Source: Planctomycetia bacterium
GTDB taxonomy: Bacteria > Planctomycetota > UBA11346
Length of the DNA stretch: 5,427 nt
Assembly (NCBI GenBank): GCA_005801395.1
Contig: SYDV01000363.1
Span: forward strand, 1 to 5,427
Reading direction: 5' to 3'
Below are positions 1-5,427 of this stretch, piece by piece. The notes under the pieces are model-generated. The model saw only the letters and a program-made list of their open reading frames with translations, was not told where the DNA came from and searched no databases. Each line of letters starts with the position of its first letter. The first letter of the stretch is position 1. The translations under genes were made by a program, and so were the position numbers.

Positions 1-2
1 AA

Positions 3-50
3 TCCCCGATTCCCCTTGGGCAAATACCCAGCATGGTTCCGCCCACATGA
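3..50 (+). CDS. Possible C-terminal tail of an upstream gene (partial)
   Basis: The frame starting at base 3 is open from the window edge and closes at a TGA at 48-50. It would give a short tail ending ...SPIPLGQIPSMVPPT. Its stop overlaps the start of the radical SAM gene as ATGA (47-50), the same arrangement as the GTGA junction at 2783-2786. An overlap would also explain why no Shine-Dalgarno sequence precedes the ATG at 47, since the downstream gene could be translated by coupling. The case is weak: only 15 codons are visible, all three + frames are open over this stretch, and the tail has no recognisable domain. Nothing else can be called in the first 46 bases. Confidence 0.3.
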   Translation, partial: SPIPLGQIPSMVPPT

Positions 51-2125
51 AAAGCCTAACCCCCAACGTTCCCCTGCCGATGAGCCGGGCAGAAATGAAG
101 GAATGGTGGGGCTGGGACGAGCTGGACGTTTTATTGGTCAACGGCGATGCCTATGTTGATCATCCGTCCTTTGGCATTGCGTTAGTTGGTCGTTCGTTGG
201 TCGATGCGGGTTTCCGCACGGGCATCGTTGCACAGCCGCAATGCGACGAAGACTTTTTGCTGATGGGTCGTCCGCGTTTTTTCGTGGGTGTAAGCGCAGG
301 TAACATCGACTCGATGCTGAATCACTACACCGCAGCACGAAAACCTCGGCGACAGGATCATTATAGCCCAGGCGGCAAAGCCGGACTGCGACCTGACCGT
401 GCGTCCATCGTTTATACCAACACGGTGCGCAAATTATTGAAGGGCATCCCCGTCGTGTTGGGCGGCGTTGAAGCCTCACTGCGCCGTCTGGCTCATTGGG
501 ATCATTGGAGCAATACCTTTCGCCGTTCGTTACTCACTGACAGTAAAGCCGATTTACTGGCTTACGGTATGGCCGAACAGCAGGTATTGGAAATAGCCCA
601 TCGTCTGCGTGGCGGCGAATCAATTAAAGAATTAAATGATATTCGCGGCACGTGTTGGATGGCAAATGATCGCGCGGCTATTCCCGATCCGTGGGCACGC
701 GGAATGGTTGATACGCCATCCTTTGAAGCGTTGTCAACGGACACGGCCAAATTTGCCGATGGTGAACGCATTCATTTCCTTGAGCAAGATCCGCAACGTG
801 GCCGCATCGTGGTGCAACAAACCGGTTCACGCTATGTTGTACAAAACCCACCTGCGCCGGCATTAAGCGAAGAGGCACTCGATCGTATTTACGGACTACC
901 ATATACCCGCAGCGAACACCCTGCTTATATTACCGCGGTGCCCGCATTAGAAACGGTCCGCACGACCATCGTCACGCATCGTGGTTGCGTGGCGAACTGC
1001 AATTTTTGCTCCATCGTTTATCATCAAGGTAAAGACATCCAAAATCGCAGTGTCGAATCCGTGGTTAAAGAAGCCGAAAAAATTGCCACATTACCAGGCT
1101 TTAAAGGCACCATCAGCGACGTCGGCGGCCCCAGCGCTAATATGTTTCGCATGAAGTGCGGCAAAATGCGCAAATTTGGTTCGTGTGTACATCGTGATTG
1201 TTTGTTGCCGACCCCCTGCCCCAGTTTAGAAAGCGGCGCAGCGGAAAATATTGGTGCCTTACGCCGAATTCGTGGTCTTAAAGGCGTGAAACACGTCTTT
1301 ATTCAAAGTGGTATTCGCTACGATTTAGCATTACGCGATGGCGATGATTATATTAATGAAGTCGCTCAACATCACGTCAGCGGAATTATGAAAGTTGCAC
1401 CTGAATCGACCGATGACGCGGTATTAGCACTCATGAACAAACCATCATTTGATGTATTTCGTCGTTTCAAAAAGCGTTTTCAATTAGCTAGTCGTCAAGC
1501 TGGGCGTAAACAATTCATGACGGAATATTTAATCGCCGGCCATCCAGGTTCATCGTTAGCCAGCATGGTTGGTACTGCTGCCGCATTGCGACACGAAGAT
1601 ATGCAACCGGATCAGGTGCAAGAATTCGTGCCAATTCCGATGACCATTTCCACCGCCATGTTTGTCAGCGGACTCGATCCCTTCACCATGCAGCCGATTG
1701 ATGTCAGTCGTGGTGATCGCGAACGACGCATGCAAAAAGCCTTAATTCATTCGCAAAAACCTGAAAATCGCAAATTGGTAATTGAAGCGCTGCAACGGAC
1801 CGGGCGCATGGAATTAGCCGACACGTTATTGCACGGTACGGATGGACCGAACCATATGCAGGATCGCGCACGACGCGGCGGTTATGTCGGACCGGCCTAC
1901 ATGGCTGGCGGTTCGCTCGACCAAGTCATCGACGAAGACGAAGCACGTATGGACGATCATGATGGTCACTTCCCCGAACCTGGAGTCGAAAACGTGGCCT
2001 TACCGTGCGGAACTAAGGTGCCAAAACCATTAGCCGACGCGGCAAATCGCGGTGGTTACAATGTCAGTTGGCAGGGGAAAAAGAAAACCGCTACCAACAA
2101 ACCACTTCCAAAACGGAATCGCTAA
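47..2125 (+). CDS. ygiQ: YgiQ family radical SAM protein (UPF0313)
   Basis: This 692-residue cytoplasmic protein is a probable [4Fe-4S]/S-adenosylmethionine enzyme. The family's reaction and substrate are, to my knowledge, not established. The N-terminal family domain (about residues 10-300) carries the signature GDAYVDHPSFG (33-43) and VVLGGVEASLRR (136-147). The radical SAM core (about 305-520) has HRGCVANCNFCSI, with cluster ligands C314, C318 and C321, followed by HQGKDIQNRS (326-335), SGIRYD (421-426) and KVAPE (449-453). A C-terminal region (about 525-690) fits the DUF3362-type domain and ends in a Lys/Arg-rich tail (677-692), as in other YgiQ proteins. Four more cysteines lie at 371, 380, 385 and 391. 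Length is near the family norm and the protein appears intact. The ATG at 47 is the only usual start codon in this frame in the window, but the frame is open to the left edge, so an upstream start outside the window is possible. No clear ribosome site precedes it. Family assignment is secure; the precise role is not. Confidence 0.95.
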   Translation: MKSLTPNVPLPMSRAEMKEWWGWDELDVLLVNGDAYVDHPSFGIALVGRSLVDAGFRTGIVAQPQCDEDFLLMGRPRFFVGVSAGNIDSMLNHYTAARKPRRQDHYSPGGKAGLRPDRASIVYTNTVRKLLKGIPVVLGGVEASLRRLAHWDHWSNTFRRSLLTDSKADLLAYGMAEQQVLEIAHRLRGGESIKELNDIRGTCWMANDRAAIPDPWARGMVDTPSFEALSTDTAKFADGERIHFLEQDPQRGRIVVQQTGSRYVVQNPPAPALSEEALDRIYGLPYTRSEHPAYITAVPALETVRTTIVTHRGCVANCNFCSIVYHQGKDIQNRSVESVVKEAEKIATLPGFKGTISDVGGPSANMFRMKCGKMRKFGSCVHRDCLLPTPCPSLESGAAENIGALRRIRGLKGVKHVFIQSGIRYDLALRDGDDYINEVAQHHVSGIMKVAPESTDDAVLALMNKPSFDVFRRFKKRFQLASRQAGRKQFMTEYLIAGHPGSSLASMVGTAAALRHEDMQPDQVQEFVPIPMTISTAMFVSGLDPFTMQPIDVSRGDRERRMQKALIHSQKPENRKLVIEALQRTGRMELADTLLHGTDGPNHMQDRARRGGYVGPAYMAGGSLDQVIDEDEARMDDHDGHFPEPGVENVALPCGTKVPKPLADAANRGGYNVSWQGKKKTATNKPLPKRNR

Positions 2126-2131
2126 CTGGCA

Positions 2132-2167
2132 GGCTGTGATGGCCGGCGCATTACCATTGGCACAGCC
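2132..2167 (+). promoter_or_regulatory. Hairpin in the spacer before the LolA-like gene
   Basis: An exact 7-base inverted repeat, GGCTGTG (2132-2138) and CACAGCC (2161-2167), encloses a second pairing, ATGG (2139-2142) with CCAT (2154-2157). A three-base bulge TGG lies at 2158-2160 and the loop has 11 bases. It begins seven bases after the radical SAM gene's stop codon at 2123-2125. No run of T follows the 3' arm, so it does not look like a standard intrinsic terminator. It could be a processing or stability element, a weak attenuator, or chance. It also covers an alternative in-frame ATG (2139) of the next gene. The pairing is seen in the sequence; any role is inference. Confidence 0.35.
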
Positions 2168-2192
2168 GTCAACGTACCTAACCTTTTGCGCC

Positions 2193-2786
2193 ATGCGAAT
2201 CCTGCTGTTATTGATTAGTGTTCTTGGCCTATCAGCGGCAGAGCCATTTTCCTTAGAACAATTAACCGCTGCGACGAAAGATATTTCGTCGTTACGCGTT
2301 ACATTTGTACAAGAAAAACATTTAGCGATTTTGGATGAGCCGGTGGTGAGTCCTGGGTTAATAGAAATCGATCGCAAACGTGAATCGGTACGTTGGGAGT
2401 TCACTGGTAAATCGGTGCTCTTATTTAGTGATGGAAAACTGCGGCGCTTCGGAGCAGAAGGCAAAGAAGAAACTGTCACCGTGAAAGACCAAGGCGTCAA
2501 CAGCATGGTGTCACAGATGAAGGCCTTCTTGCATGGTGATTGGAGCGGCATGCGCGATATTTTTACCATTACGCCCGCTGCCGATGGACAACCACAACTT
2601 AATTTCGTGCCCAAAACCCCAGACTTAACCAAATATATTCATCATCTGGAAATACGTTGGCGAGTTAATTTAAGTGCTCCTGAATATATGTTATTGGTCG
2701 CTGCCGGGGATGATCGTACCGAATACCGTTTTGCCGAACCGCAGGTCGACATAACTATCCCACCTGAGCGATTTTCTCAACCGTGA
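2193..2786 (+). CDS. LolA-like periplasmic lipoprotein carrier protein
   Basis: The predicted product has 197 residues, close to the length of LolA precursors. A short signal peptide is visible: M-R, then the hydrophobic run ILLLLISVLGL, then a likely cleavage site near SAA-EP (residues 14-18). The mature part resembles the LolA half-barrel. SLRVTFVQEKHLAILDEPVVS (33-53, read as segments) corresponds to the family F-x-Q-x-K...L...P...S pattern. IEIDRKRESVRWEF (57-70) sits where LolA has its K-R-P...W strand, and LLFSDGKLRRF (76-86) is the 'dG' strand. VDITIPPERF near the end matches the usual terminus. LolA carries lipoproteins through the periplasm, but paralogues paired with MMPL exporters probably carry another lipidated cargo. 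The exporter gene overlaps this one by four bases. I chose ATG 2193 because it gives a compact signal peptide, although no Shine-Dalgarno sequence precedes it. GTG 2136 or ATG 2139, preceded by GGCAGG (2128-2133), would add 18-19 residues. No lipobox cysteine is seen after the hydrophobic run. It is more likely a paralogue than the housekeeping LolA. Confidence 0.82.
   Translation: MRILLLLISVLGLSAAEPFSLEQLTAATKDISSLRVTFVQEKHLAILDEPVVSPGLIEIDRKRESVRWEFTGKSVLLFSDGKLRRFGAEGKEETVTVKDQGVNSMVSQMKAFLHGDWSGMRDIFTITPAADGQPQLNFVPKTPDLTKYIHHLEIRWRVNLSAPEYMLLVAAGDDRTEYRFAEPQVDITIPPERFSQP
2783..2786 (+). promoter_or_regulatory. GTGA stop/start overlap coupling carrier and exporter translation
   Basis: The TGA stop of the LolA-like gene (2784-2786) shares bases with the GTG start of the exporter gene (2783-2785). 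The 20 bases upstream show no good Shine-Dalgarno sequence, so ribosomes finishing the first gene probably re-initiate on the second. This fixes the exporter start and implies that the two proteins are made together from one transcript. The overlap is seen directly; coupling is inferred from this common arrangement. Confidence 0.75.
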
Positions 2787-5131
2787 ATACTAATGCTGTG
2801 AACCGTCGTCAGTGGTGGATCTGGTTGTTCGTCTTCGTCGTACTTGGCGTCGTTGCAGTTAATGCTCGTTTCACCAATGACCTGCGCTCCATGTTGCCCA
2901 CGAGCGATCCGCGTTTTACCCGTGAATTAGATTTCTTTACGGAACAAGGCGCGGCGCGCATTTTGGCTTTAGAAGCCTGGCCAAGTCGTGCTGATGTGGA
3001 TTCTTTTTCCGTACACGAAACCTTAAATGACGTAGTTGCGGTTGTTGCCCCTTATGGCGCACATCCCTTGCGCTCAGGAACGCCAGAGGCAATAGCTAAA
3101 TTAGCTAATTTATCCTACCAATGGTTACCGGAATTAACCACTGAACCGATGTTATTGGCCCTATTACCCCAGATGACGCAACCCGCATTAAGCGAACGCT
3201 TAGCAGCGCTGAAAATAAGAGCTTCTGACCCACAAGAATCTTTTATCGCAACCGTCGCTCGTAGAGATTTATTAGCGCTTAGTTCCCTTCCCGTGCAAAT
3301 GATGGCGTTTGGTCCAACGGGCACGCAACAACAAGGATTAATTACCGTTCACCCAGATGGTCAACATGCGCTCATTTCATTAGAGGTCGATTTTGAACCG
3401 GCCATGATCAGCCGCACCAAGCCTTTAATGGCTGCATTGGATGCCTACACGGCTGAAGCCGCAACACGTGGAGTGCACATCGAGGTCATCGGTGGATATC
3501 GTCATTTCCGCGACAATATCAGCACGGTAACCCATGATTTATTTGCCAGCATTCCCCTGTGCACCGTGTTGATCGCCATTTTGCTGATGTCATTAATTCG
3601 AAATGTTACCGTAACTTTCGCTCTTCATATTCCTGCGATTTTCGGTATGTTGGGTGCCATCGGTGCCGTTGTGCTCAGCGGACGTTCACTGCCAGTGCCC
3701 ATGCTCGGCTTTGCCGCCTGTGTGCTTGGTGTTGCGGTTGACTACGCAACGCATCGCATCGTCGCCATGCGTGCTGGTGAAGATGTTCGACGACCACTCA
3801 TTTATAGTTACCTAACAACCGCTGCCGCCTTTGCTGTATTAATTACGAGTGATGTCCCTGCCATGCAATGTATTGGTTTATTAGTCATTGGTGGACTAAC
3901 GATGTCGTTGTTGTCGACGATTTGGTTATTACCGACTTTGGTTCCAGTTTCATATGCCAATAGTCCCAATCGCGATCCATGGGAACCGGTCAGTGGCCGC
4001 ATACTGCGCTGGTGCACGCAACATAGTCGATTAAATGTGGTGATGGCCGTCATCATAACAGCGGTGTTGTTGCCAGGGTTATGGAAAACACAATTTGTGC
4101 AGGATTTGCGTCGGCTCGATGGCAGTCGTCCAGGTGCGTGGGAAGCGCTCGATCATTTTATGACGCGTTGGGGAAAATTGGATTCCAGTGATTATTTGGT
4201 GAATCCAGGTTCAACGTTAGATGAGGCGTTAGAAAAATTAGCCTTTTCCCGTTCGCAATTAGGTCTTGCGCCATCCATGGTAGAAACGTTATTGCCGAGC
4301 GTGGCAGAACAACAACGTCGCCGAATCATATGGAATGCATTCTGGACCACCCATGGCCCGCAATTCGCCAATAATTTAGAAGCTGCCTGCCGCGAAAATA
4401 AATTCCGTTTTTCTGGATTTGCACCTTGTCTAGCGCACTACGCCGCAATTGATATTGATAAACGCAGTGACGTAACTTTTAACGCATGGGAAGGCACACC
4501 CGTGTTTTCTCGCTTATCGTCTTTTATTCAGTCTACCAAATCAGGGTGGCGTGTCGCTTCTCCAATACCGAATAATGATGACCCCCTCCTGCATCGACTA
4601 AGTATTAATAACCCAACCATTCGAGGTTACTCCGACCGAGCTGAGAGCTTAGATACCGGTGCCTGGGTTGCCATCCGTTCACGCATTGGCTTATATTTAG
4701 TCGATGTGGTACAACGTGATTTAAGCCAACGTGGCATCTTTATTGCTATCGTTTTGTTCGTCGTGGTCGCATTACTCATGCGCAATATTAACCGCACGAT
4801 TGGTGTTTTATTACCACCCGTAATCGCCTTAATTTGGACCTTCGGCCTGATGGGGTGGTTCAATATAGAACTAACCCCATTCACCGTACTAGGCGCCGCT
4901 TTTGTTGGTGGCATCGGAATCGACAGTGCGATTTTTCTCGCCCAACCCCACCGTCGAGCATCCGCACTTTCACCCGTCTTGGCCGCCTCACTGACAACGG
5001 TCGTCGGTGTCTCAACCTTATTATTAGCCGATCACCCAATGATTTATTCCATCGGACAAACCTTAGTCATCGGCATGACCGCATCGCTGATTGCGTGCGT
5101 ATTAATTACCCCAAGTGTTGTCCGTGAATAA
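2783..5131 (+). CDS. MMPL/RND superfamily predicted exporter (COG4258-like)
   Basis: This 782-residue inner-membrane protein has the duplicated RND layout. One helix (about 11-27) is followed by a periplasmic domain (28-252) and five helices (about 253-272, 275-298, 304-327, 338-356, 361-388). A second set has a helix (417-434), a periplasmic domain (435-650) and five helices (651-667, 671-691, 698-719, 729-748, 754-777), giving 12 in all. The fourth helix of each half carries the family's charged motif: GVAVDYATH with D320, and GIGIDSAIF with D714. These acidic residues fit proton-driven transport as in other RND proteins. LRSMLPTSDPRF (34-45) is typical of the start of MMPL-type periplasmic domains. 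The second periplasmic domain has two cysteines, C536 and C549, that could form a disulfide. The GTG start lies inside the stop of the LolA-like gene, so the two are probably co-translated. The combination matches the exporter/LolA pair known from aryl polyene clusters and other lipid-export loci, where it is thought to move lipid-linked products to the outer membrane. The substrate is unknown here. Hopanoid or other lipid transport is an alternative. Confidence 0.87.
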   Translation: MNTNAVNRRQWWIWLFVFVVLGVVAVNARFTNDLRSMLPTSDPRFTRELDFFTEQGAARILALEAWPSRADVDSFSVHETLNDVVAVVAPYGAHPLRSGTPEAIAKLANLSYQWLPELTTEPMLLALLPQMTQPALSERLAALKIRASDPQESFIATVARRDLLALSSLPVQMMAFGPTGTQQQGLITVHPDGQHALISLEVDFEPAMISRTKPLMAALDAYTAEAATRGVHIEVIGGYRHFRDNISTVTHDLFASIPLCTVLIAILLMSLIRNVTVTFALHIPAIFGMLGAIGAVVLSGRSLPVPMLGFAACVLGVAVDYATHRIVAMRAGEDVRRPLIYSYLTTAAAFAVLITSDVPAMQCIGLLVIGGLTMSLLSTIWLLPTLVPVSYANSPNRDPWEPVSGRILRWCTQHSRLNVVMAVIITAVLLPGLWKTQFVQDLRRLDGSRPGAWEALDHFMTRWGKLDSSDYLVNPGSTLDEALEKLAFSRSQLGLAPSMVETLLPSVAEQQRRRIIWNAFWTTHGPQFANNLEAACRENKFRFSGFAPCLAHYAAIDIDKRSDVTFNAWEGTPVFSRLSSFIQSTKSGWRVASPIPNNDDPLLHRLSINNPTIRGYSDRAESLDTGAWVAIRSRIGLYLVDVVQRDLSQRGIFIAIVLFVVVALLMRNINRTIGVLLPPVIALIWTFGLMGWFNIELTPFTVLGAAFVGGIGIDSAIFLAQPHRRASALSPVLAASLTTVVGVSTLLLADHPMIYSIGQTLVIGMTASLIACVLITPSVVRE

Positions 5132-5163
5132 TTGTTTCGTTGACTGAGTTCAAACGAGGCAAT
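5131..5163 (+). terminator. Hairpin just after the exporter gene, possible weak terminator
   Basis: ATTGTTTCGTT (5131-5141) pairs with AACGAGGCAAT (5153-5163): 11 base pairs, two of them G-U. A variant with one bulged A extends the stem by pairing TTGA (5140-5143) with TCAA (5150-5153), leaving the loop CTGAGT. The stem begins at the last base of the stop codon, the usual place for a terminator or 3'-end stabiliser. There is no T-rich tract after the 3' arm (it continues tccatctt), so efficient intrinsic termination is doubtful. Partial read-through into the small membrane protein gene, or a role in mRNA stability, is as likely. Confidence 0.4.
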
Positions 5164-5188
5164 CCATCTTAACGACCATCAAAACTAA

Positions 5189-5196
5189 ACGAGAAA
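5189..5196 (+). promoter_or_regulatory. Purine-rich ribosome binding site before the small membrane protein
   Basis: ACGAGAAA ends four bases before the ATG at 5201, with its GAG core (5191-5193) seven bases upstream. It is the most Shine-Dalgarno-like site before any chosen start in this window. It also fits the overlapping ATG at 5197, but that frame (MYGAHLHRSG...) stops after 28 codons, so 5201 is the sensible start. Confidence 0.45.
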
Positions 5197-5200
5197 ATGT

Positions 5201-5427
5201 ATGGCGCTCATCTTCACCGCTCTGGCTGCAATTATGCTCATCTTCGGATCGTGGGGCCGCTTTACCCCCGCTGGAAAAGCTAAATTTGACGAAATGGCTG
5301 GCATGATCCCCTTATTCAGTTGGTATGGCGGCCTTGGCATGGCAATCCTCGCCCTCATCGCATGGGGCTATTTGCTATTTATGCGAGATGATCAACCCAA
5401 GTCTCAACCTCATAAACCAGAAGCAGA
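5201..5427 (+). CDS. Small protein with two predicted membrane helices, function unknown (partial, 3' end cut)
   Basis: An open frame begins MALIFTALAAIMLIFGSWGR and runs 75 codons to the window edge without a stop. A hydrophobic helix at about residues 2-18 is followed by a polar linker (19-38, containing FTPAGKAKFDEMAGMIP) and a second hydrophobic helix (about 41-61, WYGGLGMAILALIAWGYLLF). A hydrophilic tail (62 onward, MRDDQPKSQPHKPEA...) then begins. Both ends of the helical pair would face the same side, with the charged tail probably cytoplasmic. I do not recognise the family. The purine-rich site upstream, the continuous hydrophobic/polar pattern and the clean spacing (69 bases after the exporter gene) support a real gene. 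It could be a late member of the exporter operon or an independent gene, because a hairpin lies between them. The total length is unknown. Confidence 0.7.
   Translation, partial: MALIFTALAAIMLIFGSWGRFTPAGKAKFDEMAGMIPLFSWYGGLGMAILALIAWGYLLFMRDDQPKSQPHKPEA

Noticed and set aside
16..31. Small inverted repeat TGGG/CCCA in the first bases
   Set aside because: Only four Watson-Crick pairs around a six-base loop, too short to support a functional element.
138..479. Minus-strand frame of 113 codons inside the radical SAM gene, rich in Arg and Cys
   Set aside because: It is antisense to the conserved N-terminal domain of YgiQ, and the Arg/Cys-rich composition is typical of a shadow frame.
2157..2184. 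TTGGCA (2157-2162) with TAACCT (2179-2184) as a promoter for the LolA-like gene
   Set aside because: The -10 candidate matches only half the consensus, and the -35 overlaps the hairpin arm. It is not better than chance by eye.
2030..2632. Minus-strand open frame of 200 codons across the LolA-like gene
   Set aside because: It lies antisense to a well-supported gene, has no recognisable domain or signal, and its composition looks like a reading-frame shadow.
4627..4914. Overlapping frames on both strands near the exporter's C-terminal helices (4627-4914 minus, 4834-5127 plus)
   Set aside because: They coincide with the well-defined RND membrane segments. The alternative proteins show no domain, signal or plausible ribosome site.
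5140..5170. TTGACT (5140-5145) as a -35 promoter element for the small membrane protein gene
   Set aside because: The hexamer is close to the sigma-70 consensus, but nothing at a 16-18 base spacing resembles a -10 box. The best candidate, CATCTT, sits 19 bases away and matches poorly. The hexamer also forms part of the hairpin.

Overview
The window looks like ordinary chromosomal DNA of a diderm (Gram-negative type) bacterium. The evidence is a periplasmic LolA-like lipoprotein carrier followed by a large RND/MMPL-type membrane protein. Base composition looks balanced by eye. Shine-Dalgarno sequences are weak or absent before most starts, and two of the gene junctions overlap or may overlap by four bases. 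I cannot place the organism from this alone. A Verrucomicrobiota/Kiritimatiellota-type or proteobacterial source would both fit, and I hold either only loosely.

Layout, all on the + strand. (1) At positions 1-50 a reading frame open from the left edge ends in a TGA that overlaps the next start as ATGA. This is possibly the tail of an upstream gene. (2) 47-2125 encodes a full-length YgiQ-type (UPF0313) radical SAM protein. (3) 2126-2192 is a 67-base spacer holding a hairpin. (4) 2193-2786 encodes a secreted LolA-like protein. (5) 2783-5131 encodes a 12-TM MMPL/RND predicted exporter, which starts with GTG inside the previous stop (GTGA overlap). (6) 5132-5200 is a 69-base spacer with a second hairpin and a purine-rich ribosome site. 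(7) 5201 to the right edge holds the start of a small protein with two predicted membrane helices, cut by the window end. No spacer exceeds 70 bases. I saw no RNA gene, mobile element, CRISPR array or long repeat.

How the genes fit together: the LolA-like protein and the exporter are almost certainly co-translated and work together. The known pairing of a LolA-type carrier with a COG4258-like exporter, for example in aryl polyene clusters, suggests that a lipid or lipidated product is lifted from the inner membrane and handed to a periplasmic carrier. No biosynthetic genes are visible here, so the cargo is unknown. YgiQ has no evident functional link to the pair and may simply be adjacent. 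The LolA-like/exporter pair is the part most worth following up. I do not see convincing evidence of a wholly new system.
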